The notes under the pieces were generated by a model, which worked only from the letters and a program-made list of their open reading frames with translations, did no database searches and had not been told where the DNA came from. 64,000 nt of DNA. Source: Cyclobacteriaceae bacterium. GTDB taxonomy: Bacteria > Bacteroidota > Bacteroidia > Cytophagales > Cyclobacteriaceae. Position 1 is the stretch's first letter. Every line of letters starts with the position of its first letter. The stretch covers positions 620,001-684,000 of the forward strand of contig CP075525.1 in assembly GCA_025808415.1 (NCBI GenBank), given 5' to 3'. This document shows, piece by piece, positions 25,664 through 33,538 of this stretch. A program made the translations under genes and the position numbers.

Positions 25664-26820
25664 GAGCACTTGTAAAATTTTCGTTGGTAGTAACGGTGTT
25701 GGTTTTCTCCTGTAAGGAAGCGGACATCGGCCCTACAAGTGAATGTAGTTACACAAGTTTTCCTTCGCACCCGAACGCGGCAGTATATCAGAGTATTTTG
25801 GATAAGTATGTAAAAAAAGGACTGCCCGGTATTTCCGCGTTGGTACGTGATGACAATGGAACATGGATAGGGCATGCCGGCAAAGCAGATATCGATCGCA
25901 ATATTCCCTTTCTGCCTTGCCATCCTTCCAAAGCGGCCAGCATTACCAAGTTTATGGTGGGCACGTTAACCTTTATGTTGCAGGAACAAGGTAAACTGAA
26001 TATTGATGACCCTATCTCCAAGTATGTTGATTCAAAAATTATTTCAAAAGTTAAAAATGCCGATCAGGTAACCATAAGAAATTGTTTACAGCATACCACC
26101 GGCTTTTACGATCTCATCACTGACTCAGAATTCTACCTTGCCGTGCTGAATAATCCCAACAAAAACTGGGATGCCGAAGAGTTGTTAAAATTTGTGTACG
26201 GTAAGGAAGCATACTTTGCACCCAACCAGGGAGTGGAGTACAGTAATACGAATACCATTTTTGTGGGCATGTGCCTGGATAAAGTATTAGGCTATAGGCA
26301 CGGCCAGGCATTGCGTGAAATGATCTGGCAACCGTTAGGCATGAACAACACGTATTATCAAAGTCAGGAAAAACTTCCTGCCACTACTGCTCAGGGCTAT
26401 TATGATCTTTATAATAATAACACGATTGTAAACGTATCCAACCTGATCACCGGGAGTGGAAATGGTTACGGGGGTGTGTTTAGCACCACACTTGATCTTG
26501 AAAAATTTATGGATGCTGTTTACTATAACAATACCTTAATTTCAGCAGAGAGCCTTGCCACAATGATGGACTTCATTGTAGAAGATGAAGTCAACGATCT
26601 TGGCGTGGGCATGATGCGGAAGTTCAAAAACTTCACTACCAACACAGGCGTTGGTCATTCCGGGCGCGACCTGGGGTACAGTGCCGACTTGTTCGCTTTT
26701 CCAACCAGCGGCAATAACCTGATGATTTTCTTTGTCAATTACGGGACCGATGGTGATACAGCGCTTCGCCAGGTCTTTCGCGATTTTGAGCAGGAGTTGG
26801 TTTTAAGTATTACAGAGTAA
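25660..26820 (+). CDS. Serine hydrolase of the class C beta-lactamase fold (lipoprotein)
   Basis: A 386-residue lipoprotein: the N-terminus MRALVKFSLVVTVLVFSC ends in a lipobox. Catalytic motifs are SITK (S94, K97 of S-x-x-K), YSN in VEYSNTNT, and HSG in GHSGRDLGY in place of KTG. The HTTGFYDL segment is typical of the esterase/D-Ala-D-Ala carboxypeptidase group (beta-lactamase PF00144). It probably acts on esters or peptides in the periplasm; antibiotic resistance is not implied. It is coupled by 4 bp to the frameshifted gene before it. Confidence 0.87.
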   Translation: MRALVKFSLVVTVLVFSCKEADIGPTSECSYTSFPSHPNAAVYQSILDKYVKKGLPGISALVRDDNGTWIGHAGKADIDRNIPFLPCHPSKAASITKFMVGTLTFMLQEQGKLNIDDPISKYVDSKIISKVKNADQVTIRNCLQHTTGFYDLITDSEFYLAVLNNPNKNWDAEELLKFVYGKEAYFAPNQGVEYSNTNTIFVGMCLDKVLGYRHGQALREMIWQPLGMNNTYYQSQEKLPATTAQGYYDLYNNNTIVNVSNLITGSGNGYGGVFSTTLDLEKFMDAVYYNNTLISAESLATMMDFIVEDEVNDLGVGMMRKFKNFTTNTGVGHSGRDLGYSADLFAFPTSGNNLMIFFVNYGTDGDTALRQVFRDFEQELVLSITE

Positions 26821-26839
26821 ATCAGTAATACGAAAATTC

Positions 26840-27931
26840 CTATGGAATGATTTCATTCAATTTTGCCCAGAGGTCATTTTGAAAAGTATAGGGTACCAGG
26901 CTGGTGTCTGGTGCATCACCTACACGGATGACTACCAATTTTTTTGACGGAACTACATTAATGAGCTGTCCATTTTTACCCATGGCGGCAAACATATCCG
27001 TTGGCGCGTTGGGTGATATTGCACTATTAATGTTGATTTGACCAGGAGCAGGTGCCAGGTACGAAGATTTACCATTGAGCCAGGTAAGGTATCCGTAAGA
27101 AGGATTCATGGATTGCGAAGAAGTGATCATCAGGTTGACAAATGATTCCGGAACAACGGGTGTTTGATCCCACTTGCCTTTATTGAGCAACAGCAATCCG
27201 AAACGGGCCATGGAGCGGGGTGTACTGTAGTAAACGTTGTTTTCACCGGTTTGAATGTATTGTCCGTCCATTCCGGTTTTTGATTTCAATTCATCAGTTA
27301 AGTAGTTGTTCAAGGTTTTGCCTGTGGCATTGGCAATCACGCCATCCAGTAATGTATACGGGGCATTATGGTAGGCCCAACGGGTGCCGGGCTCGGCTTT
27401 ATAAACCAGGCAAGATGGATCGGTACAATCGCGGTTGGCTACTCCATCATCCAAACCTGTAGTCATGGTGAGCTGATGAAGAACAGTAATATTGTTTTCC
27501 TGAGCGAGGGTAAGGTTCGTCCACCCCGTACCCAGATAAGTAGAAGTTTTTGTTTGCAGGTTGATTTTTCCTTGTGCTTCGGCTATACCAATAACTGCAG
27601 CCGTCAGAGTTTTTCCGGCAGATGCCCAATACCAGTTGCTGCTCGCGTTAAAATCAAGTGTAGTATTGACGAGTTGCTTAGCTGCATATTTTTCAATTAC
27701 TATTCTTCCATTTTGTAAAACGATTATAGCACGCGTATTGGTGCTCGTTATGAAGGCATCGAGTTCGGCAATTTTTGCCGTGTTCCAACCGAGGCTTGCA
27801 GGATCCGTGGTTTCCCAAGAAGCGGAACTGATAGGTGGAAAGTATAATAGTGAAGCGGGTAGAGACGGATCAGAATCCTTGTTGCAAGCGGTTACAATAG
27901 CGATAAGCAGTAAAAGACGGAGCGGATGCAT
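26840..27931 (-). CDS. Serine hydrolase of the class C beta-lactamase fold (lipoprotein)
   Basis: A 363-residue lipoprotein with lipobox IVTAC (LLLLIAIVTACNKDS). Motifs: SAGK (WASAGKTLTAAVIG) as S-x-x-K, YHN in WAYHNAPYTLLDGV as the Tyr motif, LHQLTMTTGLDDG, and a late TSSQSMNPSYGYLTWLNG region. It differs from the plus-strand neighbour in all motifs, so the two are not a recent duplication. The genes are convergent with 19 bp between stops. Substrate unknown; a periplasmic esterase or peptidase role is likely. Confidence 0.85.
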   Translation of the reverse strand: MHPLRLLLLIAIVTACNKDSDPSLPASLLYFPPISSASWETTDPASLGWNTAKIAELDAFITSTNTRAIIVLQNGRIVIEKYAAKQLVNTTLDFNASSNWYWASAGKTLTAAVIGIAEAQGKINLQTKTSTYLGTGWTNLTLAQENNITVLHQLTMTTGLDDGVANRDCTDPSCLVYKAEPGTRWAYHNAPYTLLDGVIANATGKTLNNYLTDELKSKTGMDGQYIQTGENNVYYSTPRSMARFGLLLLNKGKWDQTPVVPESFVNLMITSSQSMNPSYGYLTWLNGKSSYLAPAPGQININSAISPNAPTDMFAAMGKNGQLINVVPSKKLVVIRVGDAPDTSLVPYTFQNDLWAKLNEIIP

Positions 27932-28123
27932 AATGGGCAGTTAGACTAATTTTAAAATAAAGGTTTAAAACAGATAACAAGTTCATGTGGTGGACGGGCG
28001 ATTGTGCATTTTATAGTGCTGCCCCGACTGTGAATATGTCAACGTGACTCCTACTAAGTTTTGTTAGAGTAACACGGACAGCTTATCAGCATGTGTTAGC
28101 AGCTTATGTGACTTAACCAACTT

Positions 28124-28609
28124 CTACTTGTTGAACCGTTTTGCGGTTGACTGCTTAGCTTTTGCCACTTTATCCTTTCCAACTTTTGTCATGGCAAAAC
28201 CCCGCGTCATCTTTTTGATATACTCCACTCTTCGAAAGCGAAGGGCGCTCCAGTCCTCATCAATCGCCACCTGGCGCACAGGCTCAAAGCCCAGTTCACC
28301 CAAAACCTTCCAACCCGTGTCGCGATTGAATTCGCAGGTGTATTTTTTAGAAGATGCTTTGGGGTAGGCGAGCCACAAAATTCCATCTCCTTCCAGTCGG
28401 GTGCTGGCCTTTTTTGCCCATGCATCAACCTCCTTCTGCCGGGTAACGAAAGCCAGCAGGAATGCGATGGGCGCGCGGCCTTCTGCCGATGTCGAAATCG
28501 CAACACTTGCTTGAATAGCGTTCAATTCAGGTATAAATGATTCGGGTGCCTGAATGACGTGAAGCACCTTTTGATCTTTCAGGTTTAGTTTTTTAAAGAG
28601 TGGAGTCAT
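28124..28609 (-). CDS. Uncharacterised protein, possibly DUF3052-like
   Basis: A 161-residue cytoplasmic protein without signal or membrane segment. It starts MTPLFKKLNLKDQKVLHVIQAPESF, has a middle GDGILWLAYPKASSKKYTCEFNRDTGW and then EDWSALRFRRVEYIKKMTRGFAM with a Lys-rich tail. The KVLHVIQAP...LWLAYPK...W..LRFRR pattern recalls DUF3052-type proteins of unknown function; I am not certain of the family. It is divergent from the decayed alpha/beta hydrolase gene. Confidence 0.7.
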   Translation of the reverse strand: MTPLFKKLNLKDQKVLHVIQAPESFIPELNAIQASVAISTSAEGRAPIAFLLAFVTRQKEVDAWAKKASTRLEGDGILWLAYPKASSKKYTCEFNRDTGWKVLGELGFEPVRQVAIDEDWSALRFRRVEYIKKMTRGFAMTKVGKDKVAKAKQSTAKRFNK

Positions 28610-28791
28610 GCCGGTACAAGTGTAGGGTTGGGAGTAAGCAATTACTTGTAAAAATACGAATCATCGATAGACGAGAGTCTACCGGACACATGCGAGTGGT
28701 GCTGCGGCCTTCTGGTGATGAACCTCAAAATAAAGTGGATTAAACGGTTCACAATCGGTTCAACTACCTGTCCAAAGGGTAAACAAAACCT

Positions 28792-29456
28792 ATGAACATC
28801 ATGCAAAGCATTCTTTTGGCAGCCGGTCTGACGGCCGGAACGGCACAAGCGACATTACCTAAGTACCGGATTTTTGGTTTAGAAAGTAAGCCCGCCATCG
28901 TTATTATTCACGGATTTCCAGGTAATGCCACCGATTGGTATCACATGGCCGAACGGCTTAGTCAGCGCTACCGGGTAATTGTACCCGATCTGCTGGGGTT
29001 CAACCACTCGCAAACAAATAATGCTTCGTTCCATGAGCTATGGGTTGAATCTCAGGCCGATCGTATTACAGCCTTGGTTGATTCCTTAAAAATCAAATCG
29101 TACTATGTGATAGGTCACGATTTGGGTACGTCCATTGGTGTGATGGTGGCGGCCCGGCATCCAGAGCGGGTGAAAGCGTTAATGATTGGCTCCGGCAATG
29201 TGCTGGCCGACCCGAAGTTGAATGGTATGATGCGCTCAGCCTTCTGGCCGGTAATAGGAGCGGTATCGCGCAACGTCATCCTATCGTGTTGATTTACTAC
29301 GGTGAACGCGATCCCTTTTTTCCACCAAGTGAGTTTGAGCGCATGAAGAAAGTCTTTCCGCATGCCCTGTTGGTAGCGTTTCCCGGAGTTGGCCATTTTC
29401 CTTTCCTGGAAGCCGAGGAAGCATTTGTAAAAGAAGTAACTTTATTTTTTCGATGA
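28792..29456 (+). pseudogene. Epoxide-hydrolase/haloalkane-dehalogenase-like alpha/beta hydrolase, broken
   Basis: The first frame (28792-29292) has the oxyanion motif HGFPGNATDW, the DLLGFNHS turn and the nucleophile elbow GHDLGTSIG (Asp), then stops after VSRNVILSC. The last ~57 codons of the fold continue in another frame to 29456: VLIYYGERDPFFPPSEF (acid region) and VGHFPFLEAEEAF (final His). The two parts add to about 220 residues where this group usually has 270-300, and the cap domain that should lie between them is largely missing. An out-of-frame internal deletion near 29260-29285 fits best. Its last codon overlaps the sigma factor start by 4 bp. Confidence 0.75.
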
Positions 29457-30247
29457 GCAACGAGCAATACCTGATCGAACAAACTTTACAGGGCGACAAA
29501 AAGGCACTGACACTGCTGATGGAGCCCCTACAGGAAAAAGTTTACAACCTGGCTGTTCGGTACTTGTGGGAGCCGGCCGATGCGCAGGATGCCACACAGG
29601 AAATCATGATTCGGGTAATCACCCATCTTTCTTCCTTTCAGGGTAAAAGTGCTTTTGGCACCTGGGTCTATCGCATTGCCGTAAACTATTTACTGAATTG
29701 CAAAGCCAGCCGGCAAGAGCAACGGCAGGTGTCGTTCGATGATTTTTCGCAGTACATAAAATCAGATTTGGATGAGCACGACTATCACGGTCCTGATCGC
29801 AATGTGCTCGAGCAGGAAGTAAAGTTATCGTGTTCTACCGGCTTGCTGCTGTGCCTAAACCGCGAGCAGCGCATGGCGTATTTGCTGGGTGAAGTGTTTG
29901 AGGTGGACAGCGATACCGGGGCTGAAGTTTGCGAAACCACGCCCGAAAATTTTCGAAAACGCTTATCGATTGCGCGCGACCGCATCCGCAGTTTTATGCA
30001 AGGGCATTGCGGCATTGTCAATCCGGTTAACGCGTGCCGGTGCAACAAGCGTATTTCCTTGGGATTAGTTTCCGGCAGGATTGCAAAAGACAATCTTCGG
30101 TTTGCTGATAAAGGTGAAGTGCTGCTCACCCTTTCCCAGGTGGAAGCACTTCACGATGAGGCGGCATTGTATAAACAGCATCCGCAGTACAAGACACCCG
30201 AAGGTATGCGCAGTGAACTTGCCAGATTGCTTATGGATGAACAATAG
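29453..30247 (+). CDS. ECF-type RNA polymerase sigma factor with Cys-containing C-terminal extension
   Basis: A 264-residue sigma factor. Region 2 is clear (LMEPLQEKVYNLAVRYLWEPADAQDATQEIMIRVITHLSSFQGKSAFGTWVYRIAVN) and region 4 weaker (CLNREQRMAYLLGEVFEV, ENFRKRLSIARDRIRSFM). Beyond it lies an extension of about 80 residues opening HCGIVNPVNACRCNKR, with three Cys and one His close together, as in ECF groups that carry a C-terminal sensor or metal-binding tail. No anti-sigma gene is adjacent, so the tail may do the sensing. It starts inside the last codon of the decayed hydrolase. Confidence 0.88.
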   Translation: MSNEQYLIEQTLQGDKKALTLLMEPLQEKVYNLAVRYLWEPADAQDATQEIMIRVITHLSSFQGKSAFGTWVYRIAVNYLLNCKASRQEQRQVSFDDFSQYIKSDLDEHDYHGPDRNVLEQEVKLSCSTGLLLCLNREQRMAYLLGEVFEVDSDTGAEVCETTPENFRKRLSIARDRIRSFMQGHCGIVNPVNACRCNKRISLGLVSGRIAKDNLRFADKGEVLLTLSQVEALHDEAALYKQHPQYKTPEGMRSELARLLMDEQ

Positions 30248-30518
30248 TGACATGAGAAGCGATACCCCACACTAATATCTACCGCCCACGGTGTATTGCC
30301 CGCGCCAATGTTCAATGCTTTTCCTGTTTCTTCTTCGCCAGCGAAGCTATTCTTATTGATAAACGGATTAGTTCAACCGCAGTTCAGTCAGGGGATTACA
30401 ACCTCCATGCATTGGTGCCACCCGTGAGGTGTCCTGCGAAATGATCGAATGACAAGGCCGCAAGAAGTATTCGGTTAAAAATATCAGTAACTTGTGCAAC
30501 GCAAATCAGGGACATCAA
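30248..30518. other. Intergenic stretch without a recognisable gene
   Basis: About 270 bp between the sigma factor and an AraC gene. I see no open frame with family features on either strand, no consensus -33/-7 pair and no strong hairpin. It may hold the AraC promoter or be the remains of a gene. Confidence 0.4.
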
Positions 30519-31310
30519 ATGGTCAATATCTCGACTTTTAAGCAGGTAAGAGGTATCACAAAGCCAAGACGGCTGCTGCGGTACCTGCTGATTTGGTGTG
30601 CGAAAGGAAAAGCGACCCTTGTACTGGATGATAAAGAACTGACGCTGCGACAGCGCGAAGTAGTAACGGTTACTTCGGGACAGATACATTATTTTAAAGA
30701 TATAACAACCGCAGAAGGGGTTATACTGGATTTTAGCCTCGATTTTTTCAGTAAAGATGATGCCGATCTCGAACTGGTTTTTCATAATGGGTTGTTTTGT
30801 CATTTTGACCTGAATGAGGTAATCACCGTCAAAGAGTACACCATCATTGAAAACGAACTCAAGGAGATTGCCCGGGAGCTTCGTGCAAGACCCTATCAAT
30901 ACCTGCATTCTGTACATGCGCGTATTCAGCTGATCCTCATTCACATCAATCGTGCGAAAGTGCAGCGCGGGGATGAGATCTATAAACCCGATGCGCTTTT
31001 TTTGAAATTTCTTGAATTGGTGCGGGGAAATTTTGAATTGAACTATCCGCTGAGTCATTTTGCCAGGTTGCTGAGCACGACTCCTGCAAAAATCAATGAA
31101 CAGGCAAAGTTGCATACGGGTCGCACAGCGCAAATGGTGATACATGGATTAGTGGTGGCTGAAGCCAAGCGCCTGATGATGTACGAAAATCTTTCTGTAA
31201 AAGAAGTGGCATACAGGCTCGGGTTCAAAGACCCGTTTTATTTTTCGAATTTTTTTAAGAAACACACCGGGTATTCACCCACAGCATTTCACGATAAGCA
31301 CGCGATCTAA
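30519..31310 (+). CDS. AraC-family transcriptional regulator
   Basis: About 263 residues. The N-terminal half is a cupin-like sensor (LLRYLLIWCAKGKATLVLDDKELTLRQREVVTVTSGQIH). The C-terminal half has the two AraC helix-turn-helix motifs: YPLSHFARLLSTTPAKINEQAKLHTG and LSVKEVAYRLGFKDPFYFSNFFKKHTGYSPTAF. I use ATG 30519 (MVNISTFKQV); TTG 30492 would add nine residues unlike the family. It lies 98 bp upstream of a cupin gene on the same strand, a possible target. Confidence 0.9.
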   Translation: MVNISTFKQVRGITKPRRLLRYLLIWCAKGKATLVLDDKELTLRQREVVTVTSGQIHYFKDITTAEGVILDFSLDFFSKDDADLELVFHNGLFCHFDLNEVITVKEYTIIENELKEIARELRARPYQYLHSVHARIQLILIHINRAKVQRGDEIYKPDALFLKFLELVRGNFELNYPLSHFARLLSTTPAKINEQAKLHTGRTAQMVIHGLVVAEAKRLMMYENLSVKEVAYRLGFKDPFYFSNFFKKHTGYSPTAFHDKHAI

Positions 31311-31408
31311 AATTTACATGCTTTTCTGAGAATCGTCTATTCCCGGGCCATGCATGCCGTACTACTTTTGACTCATCAAATCGAATAACACGAACAAAAA
31401 TCAACTGT

Positions 31409-31768
31409 ATGAAAACTTCAATTTCGGACTACATTGTCAAAAGCCAATCGGTTCAGTGGTTACCGCTCGTTGAAAAGAATGTCAACACCAAGGGGATCTA
31501 TGTGAAATCGCTTCGGAGGGATGAGGCAGAAAATCGTTCGCCCTCCATTTTGCTGCGCTTTGAGCCTGGGGCGAAATATCCCTACCACAATCACCCGGCC
31601 GGAGAGGAAATATTTGTAATGGAAGGTACTGCGATCATTGAGGGCCAAAAACTTTCAGCCGGTGATTATCTTTACACCCCACCCGGGTTTAAGCATTCAG
31701 TTACAACGGAAACCGGTTGTACCCTCATGCTTGTTATTCCTCAAGAGGTGGAAATACTTGAAAAATAA
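31409..31768 (+). CDS. Cupin protein (ChrR-type cupin)
   Basis: A 119-residue single-domain cupin. Metal ligands are visible as two cupin motifs: PGAKYPYHNHPAGEEIFVMEG (His, His, Glu) and PPGFKHSVTTETG (His). The sequence resembles the ChrR cupin module that senses singlet oxygen or organic peroxides in anti-sigma factors; alone it may be a small-molecule binding or oxygenase protein. A -7-like TACTTTTG (31363-31370) lies upstream without a clear -33. It follows an AraC regulator gene. Confidence 0.83.
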   Translation: MKTSISDYIVKSQSVQWLPLVEKNVNTKGIYVKSLRRDEAENRSPSILLRFEPGAKYPYHNHPAGEEIFVMEGTAIIEGQKLSAGDYLYTPPGFKHSVTTETGCTLMLVIPQEVEILEK

Positions 31769-31902
31769 AGATAATCAATCTCCTGTTTCGCGTGCTACTG
31801 CATACGCCTAACAGGCGATGGGAACACCTCGGATTTGATATCATTCGCCAGTGAAGGGATTAAGGTATCCTACCGGAGCTAAGTCCTTTTTGGGATTGTG
31901 CC

Positions 31903-32337
31903 TTAATATTGAATGCCCTGCGCGATGAGGGCGCCTAACTTCCAATTGTTGTTGTGCAAATAGTAAACTTCAAGATACCGGGTAGAGTCAACCTGAGTCG
32001 AATAGCGCTTTTTTACCGCCTCGGTGTACGTTACATAAACGGTATTTTTCTGCCGCAATACCCTGTAATTAAATGGGGTGATAAATTCGTAGGCAGTGGT
32101 ATCGGATGCATACCAGTTATACAGTTGCTCATAATCCTGATAATGCCCTGATTTATCCAAATAGAAGCAATCGGGCGATGCGATTTGGATAAAATAAGTG
32201 CCTCCTTTATTCTCCGCGACAGCACGGGCAAATTGCTGCGATATCCCGATGAAGTAGTCATTACTTTTCTCTTCCCGTTGGTTGCAAGCTGTTGCTGTGC
32301 AAAGAAAAAGCATTAGCATGATCAGGTTCCTTGGCAT
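31903..32337 (-). CDS. Lipoprotein with NTF2/SnoaL-like features, unknown function
   Basis: A 144-residue lipoprotein: MPRNLIMLMLFLCTATAC ends in a lipobox. The rest (FARAVAENKGGTYFIQIASPDCFYLDKSGHYQDYEQLYNWY, then NTVYVTYTEAVKKRYSTQVDSTRYLEVYYLHNNNWKLGALIAQ) has the helix-then-curved-sheet pattern of NTF2/SnoaL-like or DUF4440 proteins. No catalytic residues can be assigned. It follows the HxlR gene on the same strand by 8 bp, so the two may be cotranscribed. Confidence 0.7.
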   Translation of the reverse strand: MPRNLIMLMLFLCTATACNQREEKSNDYFIGISQQFARAVAENKGGTYFIQIASPDCFYLDKSGHYQDYEQLYNWYASDTTAYEFITPFNYRVLRQKNTVYVTYTEAVKKRYSTQVDSTRYLEVYYLHNNNWKLGALIAQGIQY

Positions 32338-32345
32338 GGCAATTT

Positions 32346-32732
32346 TTACCGGTTTATTGCACGTTCAACTTTCACCATCTTTCCATCTTTCCGGGCTTTT
32401 GCTCGTCCCCATGCGGCCATGGCTTCCAATACGGGTAGCAACGATTGACCTTCTTTGGTCAGTTCATATTCGACACGGGGAGGAACTTCAGGGAAAATCG
32501 TGCGCTTCACAAGGCCATCATCTTCCAATGCGCGCAGTTGTAGTGAAAGCATTTTATCGGTGATATCAGGAATGACTTCTTTCAATTCGCTGAACCTTCG
32601 CTTGGTATTACGAAGGTACCACAGTACCACGGTCTTCCACTTTCCACCGATAAAGGCCGAAGTAATATCCAGGGCACAATGATAATCCTCGCCATCGATG
32701 ATAAACTTGTACTGCTCGTCATTAATTTTCAT
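32346..32732 (-). CDS. HxlR-family transcriptional regulator
   Basis: A 128-residue winged-helix repressor: CALDITSAFIGGKWKTVVLWYLRNTKRRFSELKEVIPDITDKMLSLQLRALEDDGLVKRTIFPEVPPRVEYELTKEGQSL is the complete HxlR domain. The conserved Cys near the N-terminus (YHCALDI) is the position used by YodB-type members to sense quinones and other electrophiles. It is divergent from an NADP oxidoreductase gene, whose promoter carries a palindrome. Confidence 0.93.
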   Translation of the reverse strand: MKINDEQYKFIIDGEDYHCALDITSAFIGGKWKTVVLWYLRNTKRRFSELKEVIPDITDKMLSLQLRALEDDGLVKRTIFPEVPPRVEYELTKEGQSLLPVLEAMAAWGRAKARKDGKMVKVERAINR

Positions 32733-32816
32733 AAATTTTTTCTTTTTTTTCTGGGCTCTAAAGCCAATTCTCCATTTCCGTCAATGTTGACAGTACCTTT
32801 CAAATCCGACATGTTG

Positions 32817-32853
32817 TTGCCTGATGCTATGCAAAGCTATACTTTTGAAAGTA
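32817..32853 (+). promoter_or_regulatory. Promoter with overlapping palindrome between HxlR and the oxidoreductase
   Basis: TTG (32817-32819) and TACTTTTG (32840-32847) fit the -33/-7 elements with 20 bp between. The -7 box is half of TACTTTTGAAAGTA (32840-32853), a palindrome with 6-bp arms, TACTTT/AAAGTA. A repressor bound there would block the promoter; the divergent HxlR protein is the obvious candidate. Confidence 0.5.
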
Positions 32854-32875
32854 AATAACTAAACGATATATCAAA

Positions 32876-33532
32876 ATGAGAATAGCAGTATTGGGAACGG
32901 GTATGGTAGGCGATACCATCGGTTCACGATTAGTCGAACTGGGTCACCAGGTGATGATGGGGTCCAGAAGTAAGTCTAATGAAAAGGCTTTGGCCTTTGT
33001 ATCGAAGCATAAGGCCGGAGCGAGCGCAGGCACATTTCAAGAAGCTGCTGCCTTTGGTGAAATCATTTTCAATTGTACAAAAGGTGATGCTTCCATTGAT
33101 GCTATTAAGTTGGCCGGTGAGAATATCAATGGAAAAATTATCATTGACGTGGCCAACCCGCTCGATTTTAGTAAAGGTCAGCCGGCCAGTTTGCTTCCGG
33201 CATTATCGAATACGAATTCATTAGGGGAAGAAATTCAAAAGACATTCCCGAAAGCAAAGGTGGTAAAAACACTCAATACCATGTGGTGTGGGCTGATGGT
33301 AAACCCGAATATGATTGGCGGAGGTGATCATACGAATTTCATTTGTGGTAATGATGCGGATGCCAAAGCAAAAGTGAAATCGCTAATAAAAGAGTTTGGC
33401 TGGAAGGAGCAGAATATTCTTGACCTGGGCGATATCACCAATGCGCGCGGCACCGAAGCGGTATTGCCCATCTGGCTGCGGGTGTGGGGCGCTACGCAAA
33501 ACGGGGCGTTTAATTTCAAAGTGGTGAGTTGA
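32876..33532 (+). CDS. F420-type NADP oxidoreductase-like protein
   Basis: A 218-residue Rossmann protein with the dinucleotide motif AVLGTGMVGDTIGSRLVELGH followed by GSRSKSNE, whose Arg-Ser fits NADPH. Also seen: IFNCTKGDAS, IIIDVANPLDFS and KTLNTMWCGLMVNP. It resembles NADPH-dependent F420 reductases, but F420 is not expected in Bacteroidota, so the true second substrate is unknown. It is divergent from HxlR. A paralogue lies at 44752 with the same layout. Confidence 0.85.
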   Translation: MRIAVLGTGMVGDTIGSRLVELGHQVMMGSRSKSNEKALAFVSKHKAGASAGTFQEAAAFGEIIFNCTKGDASIDAIKLAGENINGKIIIDVANPLDFSKGQPASLLPALSNTNSLGEEIQKTFPKAKVVKTLNTMWCGLMVNPNMIGGGDHTNFICGNDADAKAKVKSLIKEFGWKEQNILDLGDITNARGTEAVLPIWLRVWGATQNGAFNFKVVS

Positions 33533-33538
33533 TTCCGG

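Noticed and set aside
25660..27931. Antibiotic resistance beta-lactamases
   Set aside because: The proteins have the PF00144 fold but HSG or other motifs in place of KTG and lie in ordinary lipoprotein context; an esterase or peptidase role is more likely.
28745..28762. CGGTTCA direct repeat with an 11-bp period before the broken hydrolase gene
   Set aside because: Only two short copies; not enough to separate from chance.
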